Source: Rhododendron vialii
Taxonomy: Eukaryota; Streptophyta; Magnoliopsida; Ericales; Ericaceae
NCBI RefSeq assembly: GCF_030253575.1
Contig: NC_080557.1
Location: 45,026,501-45,090,500 of the forward strand
Direction: 5' to 3'
Length of the DNA: 64,000 nt
The stretch's first letter is position 1, and every line of letters starts with the position of its first letter. The translations under genes and the position numbers were made by a program. Under the pieces are notes generated by a model. That model searched no databases and was not told where the DNA came from. It saw nothing but the letters and a program-made list of their open reading frames with translations. This document shows positions 51,442-63,386 of the stretch, in pieces.

Positions 51442-54252
51442 TCAAGATTCTTCTTTGGTAAGATTATGGACGTTTCTTTGAGCATAGAGCTGTTCTCGAG
51501 CTTTCTTTGCGGCAAGAGCTTCCTCATCCAGTATTTGGATGGGTGACCATTCAGGCAACTTCAACCCACCATTTTGTTTCTGTGAACCGTCATTGTTCCC
51601 TGTCATAGATTCACGGAAGCTCTTCAGAGCAGGTTTGAGTTTAAGAGTAGCAAAATCAACTGTCGTTCCTACAACTGCGAAGATGATTGAGTAACGTATA
51701 GCACCTGCCTGACCACCTGAAAAAAGTCATTGAAAGAAAGGTAAACTCGTGGGAAATCAACGAAAAGGCGAAAACAAAGAACCTTAACAACCATCCACTT
51801 CAAAACCACACAAACACCAGATAGTGATATGCAGCTCAAACAGAGCAGATTAGTTACCATCAATCCTTTGCATGATCATAACATAATTAAACAGAGAACG
51901 TGATAAGCAGTTACCAATCAGTCGGATCATCCCAAATGCATCAGCTTCACAGAAATCCAATCTAAGCTCACTTAGGAGAAATTATTTTTTTCTTGGTAAG
52001 AGCTGAGATTTAATGATACCTAGCTAAAGAAGGGACAACAGAACTGAGAGGGAGTACTAGTATAGTAGTATTATTCTGCAAGCGCATTCATGCCTAAGTG
52101 TTTCTGAGTATTAGAGAGAGATGGGGAGTGAAACTCGTTTCCTGAAATTTAACCTTGTAGGCGACCAAGAATTGCACCACTTCCAAAACCTGCAATTGCT
52201 GAGTTCAGTAAATCATCAGGTTCAGCCTTTCTGCTCGCTCTCACAAACTCGCGTGCACCTGAAACAAATAAAAGAATAAGGACACAATCATACAACCCAA
52301 CAACCATGCTGGCCCTTCAACCAAAGTAAATCTCAAACTTCACTACTAATAAAAAAAATAAAAAGCAAAACCCTTTTCAGTTGCCTTCAAATTACTCTCT
52401 TAAAAAAACTTCTATAATCCTCTGGTGTTTGAAGGATCAAAATCAATTACACAGATTACTTTCTGCTAAATCAAAGAGTGTTTCGTTGCAAATTGATCTA
52501 ATGTTGATATGCGTGTTGTGAAAATCAAAACTAGAGTACTAAAAGAAAACGAGATTCCATAAGGAATCACGACACTTCACATAATTCCTTCTTGAAAGTA
52601 AAGAATTAGAAACTTAATGGAAAGCCTAAATACAAATAGACACGTAGGTCATTATTCACTGAAAACCTCATCCGCACAAGGTAGGAAATCTGAATAAACA
52701 CGAGAGTCACGGAAACACTCCGTTGTATTCCACGAAGCATCTTAAGGCAGAAAAATATAGGATGATTCTACTTACACACCTCTAAAAACATACCTCTTCA
52801 ACAAAAAAAGATTGGTCAAACATGGACAAAAATCGACCGTTAATTCACTGCTCATAAATTGATTTGAATTTAGACACTTATCCTAATTTGATCAACCTGA
52901 ATGAAATACATGTCGCCATGTCGGGACCTACAAAATGCTTGAATCATCAAAATACATTATGAGACCCTAAGCTAATGGGTGGTTGGGAGGTCTTGCCCGG
53001 CATTCCAATGGGAAAGACTTCAACATAAAAGTAAATTTCCGTTCTTCCAGTTCCCGCGACAGACGGTCCAAGCTAGTACTAAGCAATCCTCCAAAAGCAA
53101 CCAAAAAATTCCTTCGTAAATCAGGCGAAAACTTGAACTACGTACATACATACTTTTAAAAAAAGGAACAGCCAAGAGACATATGAAAACTAGTGCTATT
53201 GCTGCTACACCTCCCGCTTTGTCTGGTATACTACGAAGAATGGCATAGATTGGCACGAAATACCATTCCGGCACAATATGAGGTGGGGACTTCGCTGCAC
53301 TGGTTCTTATGACCGTAAATAGGGGAAGCAAACCTCCAACTAGAGCTACAAGTACATGAAGAAGATAAATGGCAGTCCTCACAAGAAGAGAGAAGAGACT
53401 CATCTATGATGTGTTGATGCAAAGGAAGCGAACCAGCTGATAGCAGAAGTGCATAGTTGCGAGTGCGGCACACATATGAATGGGTTCATCATTCATGGAC
53501 ATCGGATTAGCAGGTATATAATTGTCGGGATGCCCCAAAACATTAGGAGCATAAAAAATCCAAATGGAAGCATTGACGATGGACACCCAATGGATTATTT
53601 GATCCATATTGATGCAATGCAGCCAGATGAAGAACACTAGACATGGTGCGTACTGCATGCAAAGCAAGACTCAATTATCTAAGCCTGACTTCATAGCAAA
53701 AGAGGAGCATCTGATCTTGTTTGGTTCAGTTTTAAAATCAGTTTTCGCCGAAATGTTCTTCAGAAGAGATAATACACACAAGGATTCAAGAGTATGATCA
53801 GAACACATTGAATCATGAACAGAGGTCGAATAAGGTCTACGAGAGGGATTTACCGCAATAGCAACCAGTGACGATGGCGAAATTAGCGGCGTAAGTCGCA
53901 GAAATGTTGGCGAGACCGTGAACTTTGCTATGTTTCGAGAGCAATCCGTATCCCCCGCCAGCAATTCCTATTAACAAGAAGAAAATCAGAAATTCGAACA
54001 CTTTGTTTAGAATTCAAATTTTTCCGAGGAGGAGGTAATGAAATCAGACTAATTCCGTATTCCAGCGGCAGTAGGGTTTGTTTTCCTCGAGCAGCCAAAC
54101 ACGGAGCCAAGCTAAAAAGAAAGGGAATGAATTATGGTTCTAGAGAGAGAGAGACCTGCGAGGAGGGTGGGGATGAGAATTCGCTCCTTCCAACCGTCCG
54201 ATGAAGAGGATGATGAAGAAGTCACTTCTAGGGTTTTGTCATCAGTAGCCAT
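51442..54252 (-). CDS. Tim17/Tim22/Tim23-family membrane protein
   Basis: There are four exons on the minus strand: 54156-54252, 53854-53967, 52154-52258 and 51442-51716. All junctions are phase 1 with GT..AG ends, giving 591 bp and 196 aa. The N-terminus is Ser-rich, followed by alternating hydrophobic, Gly-rich segments (LLAGIAGGGYGLLSKH, NFAIVTGCYCGAREFVR, NSAIAGFGSGAILGRLQGG, YSIIFAVVGTTVDFATLKL) typical of the Tim17/22/23/PMP24 fold. A charged C-terminal tail follows. Members insert in mitochondrial inner or plastid envelope membranes and often form channels. It resembles the Arabidopsis At3g25120 type as I recall it; the exact role is unknown. Intron 2 (1.6 kb) holds a mitochondrial cob fragment. 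Broken copies lie at 46925-47740 and 34720-35690. Confidence 0.85.
53020..53640 (-). pseudogene. cob: Nuclear copy of mitochondrial cytochrome b, fragment 2 (NUMT), in an intron
   Basis: On the minus strand it encodes WIFYAPNVLGHPDNYIPANP, then PPHIVPEWYFVPIYAILRS and LLAVPFFKSMYVRSSSF, clear plant cytochrome b sequence, plus an upstream LHLAALHQYGSNNPLG segment in another frame. About 75 bp is deleted between the upstream segment and WIFYAPN. A non-cob insert of about 210 bp (about 53296-53505) separates NPMS from PPHIV. It lies inside intron 2 of the Tim17-family gene and is not functional. Confidence 0.85.
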
Positions 54253-55517
54253 TTTTAGTTCTCTCTCTCTCTCTCTCTCTGCTCACTGCAGTGAGAAGCC
54301 ATGAAACTGGTTGACATTAGCTACTGATTGGGCTTTACAGCCCAATTAAGCGCCCCTTCACCGGGAGGTCTACGACGGAGAAAAGGCCCATAACTATGAG
54401 TCTTGGCCCATTAAAAGGAAAAGCAATAAACACTTGTTTTCTCATTTCACTTTCATTTTGTTTTTGTTTTTCTTTATTTTTAAGGGAAATTCCTGCTTTG
54501 TCCAATTTTTTACTTAGGGTTCCGCGCGGACCCTCTATTATCGCGCTATCCCTTGCAACCCATTTTCTTGAGATACTTTTACTATTTTACCCTTTTGCAG
54601 AATTTCTGGGGGTTTGAACTCTTAGAGTGTGAATTCTGGGAGGTTATAAATTTGGCCCTAGTATACCCCTTTGAAGAATTAACATCTCCAAAAATTCACA
54701 CCAAATATGCAGATGAGACGGGGATATTTTTGGCAATTTACTTAAAACGGCGCTTATGTGGGATGAGCTTGACATAAGGTGGGTTTAGACAAGTTGGCAG
54801 TGACAAAATAGGACCGGCTTGGAAGAACCCCCTAGTGAGACCTACTGGAAGCCGGAGCAAATGCTCCATATGAACTAGCCCCTAAAAAAGTTGATAGCAT
54901 CTGAGAGGATTTGTTTATCTTTTTCTTTTCCCTAAACTAGTTCAAATTCCAACTAAATATGGCCTCATTTTCGTAGCTGATTACTGTTTACACTTTTCCA
55001 GATAAAAACAATTCTCCATTTCCATTCATTCATCAGTCTGTGACTTGTGAGAAGTAAAATGAAGAGAAGCAAACAATGTCACAACACAACCAAAAAATGT
55101 AACTCTGTGAAGAAAGTGTAAAGCCCCATCTCTCAGGCAATTGCAACTTGCAAGCTCAAACTTCCCAGGAAGTCCAAAACAGAAACAATAAGCCGAAGCT
55201 GCAAAGACAGAAATCTGCAGAGAAAGTGAAGTGAATGGGAACGATAAGCCGAAAAAATAATCGACAGCTGTGACTAGTTTGAGAAATCGTTCCTAGTAAT
55301 ACAGAGAAAGTGAAGATGTTTTTGATGACAAGAACTGCAATTTGAGCTCTCATTGAATCAAAGACATAAATCTGACGTGGTACGTACTTCATAAGCTGCC
55401 CTAATATGGACCTTTTATACAATTAATCTTATTTTGAAAAAAAATACTAGAACGAGAAAGTCTATAGGCCGAATTACAATCATTTTGGTTTTCAACCTTG
55501 TTCATGGATTGAAAATC
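54253..55517. other. Intergenic interval with the Tim17-family gene promoter
   Basis: A CT repeat at about 54261-54281 lies in the presumed 5' leader of the minus-strand Tim17-family gene. No other gene is supported before the 3' end of the AP2 gene. Confidence 0.5.
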
Positions 55518-58407
55518 TCAAGAAACTGAAGCGCCCGGTTCTATATCTTCGGAAGCAGAGAAGCCATTGACTCCTTCCTCACCTTCCCAGTCACTATCCT
55601 GCATTGGAGGCTCCGACTTTCTTGGTGGGCCTGCCCCGCTTCTTCTTCTTCGGAGTTCTGAAATTGTTTCGAATGGAAACTATGTAAACCCAGAAGATAA
55701 AAATACAAGTGCATCACAAGAGCGGGAGGTAAGCTTACTTTTATTGGTAATGGAAGAACGAGTCATTGCTAAGAATTCATCCCACTTGAACTTCCGAAGT
55801 TCTTGCTTCTCTTCCTCCGAGAGTTCGAAATTGGGTTCCCTCCCACACATAAAAGCAGCCCTGCAAATAAAATGTAGTAATGGGTTCTTCAAGCATAGTA
55901 GTTCACATCTACCTAGTGTCTTAGGCAACAGTAATTCAGAGCCGAAATTACTTATATGGTACAGAAATCACAAGTGTAACTTTGTAGTTGTACCCCAAAG
56001 ATTAGCACTTGAAGGAAAAGTGAATGGAGTATGTGTTAAGAAACACAGGAGGCGAGTTCCAATTTCGAAATTACTGTAAACTGTCCTTGAAATTCAGGAA
56101 AATGCAAGAGTTATTGGAGGATCAGTGAAAGCAGAAAGTTGAGAAACATCTAAAATGTTGTATCAACGGGACGAGCCACGCAGCTTTGAAGCTGTCACTG
56201 TAACTGTCCCATGACCACCTGAGATCTCACCTGCCACACTAATGAGACTGGGCCATAGGCCCAAAAGGTTGGAGAACTCAAGGTACAGTTTCAATTTAAG
56301 CCCATAGACGTTTTCTAGCAGTGGCTGCCGAAAGGAAGGCAAAAATCGGCGTTGATACCTGTCATACAAGCGAGCAGCTTCTTCTTGAGAGCCCACAGTC
56401 CCCAAATGAATTTGTTTCTTGTCAACTTTAATTGCAGCTTGCCATTTCATATTCTTTAAGTAGACACCTCTCATGACACATGGTTCTTGGTTTTCAAAAT
56501 GCTTTCTCCTGTGACGCTTTCTGCGTTTGACTTCCGGCACTAAATAAAATGTGTAAGACAAAGGCAATGATGAGAGGAATACACAAGCATTAAAACACCA
56601 TCTCCACACAGAGAGAGTGCCAATTTTTGAACTGGAAATAAATAACTCTGAGATTCGTAAAAGGTGTACACAAAAAGACATACCTGGATATTGGTGTGTA
56701 TGCTGATCTTTTGAGGTACTAGAACCAGATAAATTTGACGACCCAGGACTTGCTTTTGGAATGGTTTTCTGGGAAGCAACATATGCAATGCTAATATAAG
56801 CTTGAAATACACGAAAGCTGCAAAAATTCATTAGGTATTTTGTAGATCATAAAATACTAAATAATGTCCTCCCTGCTAGATATCTTGGTGGCATGCCAGG
56901 ATTCTAAACATAAAATACTGGACTGAACTTCATGAAAGGAAAGAAAATCTGTGTCTATTTTTCCAAGCTCTATCAACAAAGAAGTGAAAAGGAAAAGCCG
57001 TCAGTCTTTACTAAATTGTGGTGAGAGACTGGAAGTGCGAAGAGTGCAAAAGAATAATATGACATGGTGATCCAATTTGACACCTTTAAAACTCCATTAC
57101 AACCTCAAATAAATGAAATGATTACATACTTATACGAAGCCCATGCTATTATTAAGCAAAACTGATGTTTATCCACAGTAAATAACAGATCATCCTCCTA
57201 TCGAAATAAATTTCCCTCAAAATGGTGACACAATCAACAAAACATCAAACTAATCATAAATTTTCTACATTTATCTATCAAATGTCGATATATAAGATTA
57301 TTCATGCGGAGATAAGACGAGCGCACATCAAATAGAGACAAACTTGAACGCTTGTAAATCGCAACAAAATTATTTCATGCATAGTGAAATATCAAACGAG
57401 GCCATTTTTAGTAGTATTGCATGCAACATTGATGGTTCCCAATAATGGCATGAGGAGTTGCTTAGATAGAACTTAGAAGACACAGTACAGTATCTGTATA
57501 ATGCAAAAGTAGTCCCTAACAAGCCCAATATATATGAATTATTATCTGCAATTCGTTAGTCATTTTGCATTGGCCTTTTGATGTTTGACTTGCCAAAGAG
57601 GAAGAGAAATCCTAGTCCTACGGATTATTTTTTGGGATCACCAGATTTTTAACGCTTTTACAGCACCAACTATTGTGTTTCTGGTGTAGTGTAACTAAAA
57701 TATTGGACCACATTGTATTGTTGACTTTCATTCAAGCTGATCTTTATCTCCCTAACTAAACAAGAAACTGATCTTTAGTTCCATACTTCAATGCATGGCT
57801 AGAGACAAAAATGTCTATTGAACTGCCAGCAGTTAAATCCCCAAAATGTTGAATTCAAAACCCAATATTATAACCCATACATGGCATCAGTAAGTGGGGT
57901 TAGATGAGAAATGCGAGCATATTTACTGGTGATGCAAGGAGACGAAACATACCACCACGATATCAAGTACAAAAGTAAGGCTGTTCAAAATAAAAAAGAA
58001 CCAAAGTAAAGAACAGTAAAGACAAAAACTGCATTTCACCAGACACTAAAATATAAAGTGCACTATGAACACAAATACAACAAATTTATGCACCTCCTTT
58101 GGCTTCTCAGCATCCACTGAAGGCATAGGATGAACACTGACATTTTTTGTGCTCGGGATAGGATGTCCAGAAGCATTTCCATTCTCGCAAAACCTAAGAA
58201 GTGGATACAAGAAAGAACTTCGCCCTACAAAGGGGCCAATTGCACATCATCAATCTTAAATTTTATGACAATTCAAGATTTCTCTCGACTTGATGAGCAA
58301 TCTTTGTTATGCTAGTTATATAAGGCATTTCATTTCTAATGACAACAAGTTCGAGTGGGCATACCAGAGCAAAGTCCCAAGAGTCTGCGCCTTCGTATGC
58401 TTACCAT
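55518..58407 (-). CDS. AP2-domain protein, At4g13040/APD1-like
   Basis: Six coding exons lie on the minus strand: 58365-58407, 58094-58224, 56684-56768, 56359-56539, 55739-55860 and 55518-55657. All have GT..AG junctions and matching phases, giving 702 bp and 233 aa. The start MVSIRRRRLLGLCSG matches the N-terminal pattern I recall for Arabidopsis At4g13040. A basic KRRKRHRRK stretch (about 91-99) is a likely nuclear signal. The single AP2 domain (about 110-165) has RGVYLKNMKWQAAIKV and the AARLYDRAAF helix. It is followed by FELSEEEKQELRKFKWDEF and an acidic tail. A 5' untranslated exon ending at 59294 is joined by an intron (58447-59293). The family is an atypical AP2 group linked to salicylic-acid defence in Arabidopsis. 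Confidence 0.88.
56769..58093 (-). other. Large intron of the AP2-domain gene
   Basis: A 1.3-kb intron between coding exons 2 and 3. I see no mobile element or RNA gene in it. The acceptor TTGCTTCCCAG at its end was chosen because it alone keeps phase 0 with the preceding exon. Confidence 0.65.
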
Positions 58408-59294
58408 GTCAATGCCGATGTTCCAAACAGCTGCCCAGCGATTCAGCTGAAGCCCTCAAGTTTTTATAAAAAGTTGTTAATTTAGCAATAGAATACATGC
58501 CAAGGCAACTACAAGATTAGGATTAACTAGTAGAAACAATTGCTAGGCAACTCCAAAGGTCCCCTTTCCTGGACCAAAAAACAACTACGATCTTAAGATA
58601 AACAGAGAAATGGAAAGAAATCCAAAGTAGAAAAAGTTAGCCCGTCCTTACGACTAAATTAACCATGTAATTCCCCATTTAAGCTACAGAGTAAAACGTT
58701 AACCATATATAGCATATGCAGCTTATATCGTACATAAAGCAATTTGGCACAAAGGAGCATAGAAACAGAAATATGGGGAAAGAGGGGGGAGGGGTGTAAG
58801 TAGGGAACACAATAACTAAAACACATTCAATTGTTCTCAGTTGCTCACACTTTGTAAATTTTCATTCCAAGTTTTAAGACAAGAACATTAGAAAAGGTGA
58901 TAACTTGGTGAGCGGTCAAAATTGAGGAAAAAGAAACCCCAAAACAGTCAATAAGCCGGATTTAGAACTCCAAGACTTCAAATCAAACACCCAAACCAGC
59001 AATTCCGAATTTGGTGGGATTAGTCAACCCCACCAACCTACCACCTTTTTACCGATGGGTACAGGGAAATTTACGGACCAACAAGAACAAAGGCTTCAAA
59101 ACACACTTCAGAAAGAAAAACCCAACAAATCGAGAGAAACCGATGTAGCCAATATGAGATAAACAGTTGTAAGCCTTCAGACCCACCAAAGCCAATGCCA
59201 GAAACAAGAAAGTAAGTACCAAGACCAAGTCGTAAAGCACCCTTGTACGAGATTGAGCTAACTAGGAAGAGAAAAGGAGTCTTGTGTTCATACC

Positions 59295-60600
59295 TGAAAG
59301 GCAGAGAAGGTAAGGTGGTTGGAGAAACGTGGAACCCGAGGAAAATCAAGTGGGGTTTTGAAATCTGGGAGGTAGTGGGTGGGTTGGAAAGGGGGAGCGG
59401 TGGTGTATGAGGAGGAGGAGAGAGAGTGTGTGGAGGGAGAGAGAGGGGGAGGGAGGGAGATCTACCACCTTTTTTCCCGTTTGGATGGGAAGCTGGTGGT
59501 GGTGGTAATGGCGTAGACAGAGAAAGAAGAGAAGGGGGTGGTGGTTGGTTGAATAGAAGGGCGAATGCTAGGCTTCGTTTGGCTGACTTTATTCAACCCC
59601 CCTCTCTCTCTCCTCCAAAGCAAAAGGTCTATGTTTTAACAAAAAAAAAAAACAAAAGGCTGAATAAGGTCTTGATTTTTTTTTTTTCATGAATATTCTA
59701 CCATGATTTAGATTATTAGGAAGAATGCAAGGTGGGACTCACAATGGGTGTTGGAAATTAGGAATTTTATTTCTACTGTGGAAAGAATTTAATTTCTTAT
59801 TAAAAATATTTTCCTTCCTAAAGAACCAAATTTTTCTTAATTTTTTTGAATAATTGTGATGAAATTTTATTAAGTTTGAATCTTTTGATGATTTTTTTTA
59901 TTTGTTGCTTTAGTAGAGACAAATCGAAAAACGAAAATTGTTTGACAAAAAGCTTAACAAGATTTGCCAAAGATAATTTTCTTTTAAAAATATGAAATTT
60001 AATGTTGTGTTCTCTTTAGTTTCAAAAAGAATTTTTCAAAAAATTCCGCCTACTTTTAACATTTCTCTCTCTATCTCTCTCCAATTATTACCCTTACTAT
60101 TTTTCAAAAACCAAACCAAACACAGCGGCATCCCAAAAACAATCTGATCAAGAAGGTGCATGATTTGCAAAAATTGGTGAGCCGTTAAGAATTCATCCTC
60201 TTGTTCTTTTTACTCAGGTCTTGTTCTACTAAGGTTATTAATTTTTAAATATATATTTTTACTTTATGAGATATGTCAATCTTTCATAATATTTCACTTT
60301 CAATTTTAAAAAAAAATATTTATTTAAAAAATAAGTACTTATTTACGTTAGCATTTGGATTTGGACAACGAAAGAGGCGTCGGTGATCAGTCAGTGGTCG
60401 CAGACTCACAGCTGAAATTTTGAAATTGGGCTGATGGCCCAAGTTCTAAACCTGATACTCGGGAGGTGGTGGGCCTTGATCGACCCGGTCCGCTAGAACG
60501 TGAACAAAATCAGCACGTGACGGTTGACGAAACAGCGAGAAGAAGCAGAGGGAATTAGGGTTTTAGTACGAATTTGTGGGAATAGCTTTGGTGATTACTC
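59295..60600. other. Divergent intergenic region between the AP2 gene and the 47-aa gene
   Basis: The left end holds the untranslated first exon and promoter of the AP2 gene (minus strand), with GA/GGGAGG-rich DNA at 59415-59460. The right end holds the promoter of the plus-strand gene, including AGGGTTTTAG near 60557. 59690-60360 is AT-rich and shows no gene. AT-rich inverted patches near 60240-60340 may be MITE-derived. Confidence 0.5.
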
Positions 60601-60630
60601 CATCTGGGAATCTGAAGAAGAAAAGCGACA

Positions 60631-60706
60631 ATGATCTACGACGTCAATTCACCTCTCTTCAGGTCCTTCCTTAGCCAGAAGGGTGGTTCCTCTGACAAGA
60701 GGTAAT

Positions 60707-60758
<52 letters not shown>

Positions 60759-63386
60759 GTATGTACGTATATGAATATATATGATTCTTTTGTGTAAACG
60801 TGATGAATATATCCTTTGTTTCGGAGTTTTCTGCGTCCTGTTGAATTGGGTTATCACTGATATAGTATTGATGTTTTGGCTGCCTCTTTGTACTGGGTCA
60901 AGTCCACACTCGTTTAGAATGTAGAAATTCACGTGTTTTTGTCTTACCTTATCGATATGGTATAGGGATTGGGTCTACTTTTCGGAATCTGCAATTTTTG
61001 ATGAGTTTTGGATTGAAAAAAAAAAACGGGAACTGCACGTTTGTAGTGTGAAAGTGTATGCCCGTCTTCCAATTTGTTCATCATTTTGTCTCCACTCTCC
61101 CTATTTGAGGAAAACTTCAAATGTTGGAATTTCCATTGACGGGGCTGTGATGTGAAATGTCTAACCATCTATAGCTCTATGCATCAAATACGAATATGGA
61201 TATGTTCGATCCCAGTGGGCTTATTGCCATTGGTTGAAACCATGGGCGCCAGAATACAGGATGTCTCACCAGAAAAAAGAAGATGTCTCATCTTGTTAGA
61301 GTTAACAGCAAACAACCTTTATACCCGGTAGATGGAAACAGGATAAAAGTATATTAACCTCCACTACCTGCAAACTATGTTTTCAATCGAGCTAAAAAGT
61401 TTTGTTAACTGCCTAGGCTAGAGCGCATGCACGTGTTTGTAAATTTACCATATCCTATGTGGAGTGGTGTGAGCGGAATGCATTCTGTTATGTGCAATAA
61501 CTACATTTCTGATCTTACTAAACATCTATCAAAGCATCCTTATCTCAAGTACACTTATTTGCTTAACGTAGTTTTTTGTCGGGTTTGCTAGTGATGAGTT
61601 GTTTCCTAGTTGCTCAGTGGTTTAATCCACAAGTGTCATTGGTATTATGTCTAAACAAGTTAGTTTTTTTTTTTTTTTTTTTGTGATAGTCAGGCTTATG
61701 TCTAACCAAGCCAAGATAAGCCTCCTAATCAATTGAGATCGGCTACATTAATCTTTTCTCGTCATTCTGCTTTGTCGAGGGCCATATGTTCACTGAAATT
61801 TATTGAAGTTGGATCCTTTTTCAACTTACAATGCCGTGAAAATTATGCCACAATCAACAAAACCTTGTCATTGATTGATTTTGTACTCCCTCCGTCCCAT
61901 GTTGATAGTCTCCTACGAAAAGACTTGCACTTTTCAGATAAAAAAATAATTGTACTTCCATTCATAATTTTTTGATTTTCTTCTCACCAAATTAAAAAAT
62001 TAAAGAACTAATTGAAATATTTAATTTGGTGCGAAGAAACTCGTAAAATGATGGTACTTTATTTTTTGATCCAAAAATTGCACATCTTTTCGTATGGGAC
62101 TATCAAAATGGTACGGAGGGAGTACATTTTTTTGGAGGAAAAGGAAATCAATAGACTGCCAATGGGATCATATGCCAGATGCACCCCTCCACTTGAGACA
62201 ACAAAATTTGGTTCTAAGGGGCATATCATCTCCAATGTCTCAATCTTTAGTGTTGATCGAACCTAGCTGTCACAATTTAAAGTCTTTGGTATCAGTTGGT
62301 CTTCGATATTCACTTTTCTACTAGATCTACTTCCATTGTTGCTCAAGATACGTCCTTATATTGGATACTATTTTGAATTTTGCCTACTTATTTTAGATCT
62401 TGCGACTACAATGCTTCTCTAATATTACTATTGATTGTTAATTCCTCTTCTAGTTCATCTACAATGATAACATCTATGAAGCACTGACATTCCTAGAGGT
62501 CGCCATTTCCGCGTATTGGATGCGGGGTGTCCCTTCAAATAAAGAGGGGGACATGGCATGGACTTGTGGGGAACCTGGGACACGTTCAGGGACATTGCGG
62601 GGGTAGAAGTGTAGTGTTTTTTAATTTTTACAGGGGTAAACATGTTATTTATCAAATATTTGGGTTTTAGTGTAATCAAACCTTTTAATAATCCTATATG
62701 TGTACATTTACATATATGTCTGTATGTGCCGGTACATATTCGTTGTATCTATGTCGCTATGTCTATGAGTGTTTATCTTGCATATATAAATGTGTGTATG
62801 TAACAGTATAATAGCAGTACAGAACAATGTATATATCTTACACAAAAAAGTGGTATATGTCTGTATACAAAATGTTACTGCATACTTTTATGACATATTT
62901 TTATGTTTTTTTTTTTTTTCCCGTGTTCTCGGCGTGTTCGTATTTGTGTCCATGCTACACATGATAACATCACGTGCAAATAGCATGCATGATGGAACGT
63001 CATCTTTAATATGTTCAATCATTTTGATGACAAGGTTGGAAAATAGGCAAGTACTCCAATGACCCAAGGCATAGTGCACTTATTTCTGTCGTTTATTTGT
63101 TTGTACTTACAACCCTGCAGTCCATCAGTCTGCTGCTAGAGGATTGTACTCACAACTCTACATACAGTTTCAGTTCAATGCCCCGCATCTGGTAACCACA
63201 GCTGGATAATCAACTCTTTGGACAGCTTTATAAAGGCACAAGTAGTACAAATTCATCTCGTTTTATGGTGATGTGGTTTTAACTCTGGGTTTTTAACTTG
63301 TTGGCAAATCTAGGAAAACTGAGGAGCAGAAACCGAGGGAACAGAAGCCAAAAGCTAGTGAAAACAAGCCTGTTATGAACGAGTGA
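60631..63386 (+). CDS. Small 47-aa protein, two exons, conserved-looking
   Basis: Exons 60631-60701 and 63314-63386 join as AAGAG|GTAATT and CTAG|GAAAACT in phase 2, giving 144 bp and 47 aa. The N-terminal half starts MIYDVNSPLFRSFLSQKGG. The C-terminal half is Lys/Glu/Gln-rich (EEQKPREQKPKASENKP) and ends MNE. There is no signal peptide or membrane segment. I recall near-identical short proteins annotated as hypothetical in other plants, but cannot verify this here. The 2.6-kb intron contains a CT microsatellite and a Stowaway-type MITE. The function is unknown. Confidence 0.7.
60711..60756 (+). repeat. (CT)23 microsatellite at an intron start
   Basis: It lies 8 bp after the donor site of the 47-aa gene. 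It is uninterrupted and probably length-variable. Confidence 0.9.
61886..62122. mobile_element. Stowaway-type MITE (237 bp)
   Basis: The ends CTCCCTCCGTCCCAT and GTACGGAGGGAG, both flanked by TA (61884-61885, 62123-62124), define it. Inner inverted symmetry extends through GTTGATAGTC-CTACGAAAAGA and its partner near 62085. It lies in the intron of the 47-aa gene. Confidence 0.9.

Noticed and set aside
55567-56079. 170-codon plus-strand frame
   Set aside because: It is antisense to two exons of the AP2-domain gene and contains their splice sites.
59426-59692. Gly/Arg-rich 88-codon frame
   Set aside because: It arises from GA-rich promoter DNA of the AP2-domain gene, with no splice or homology support.
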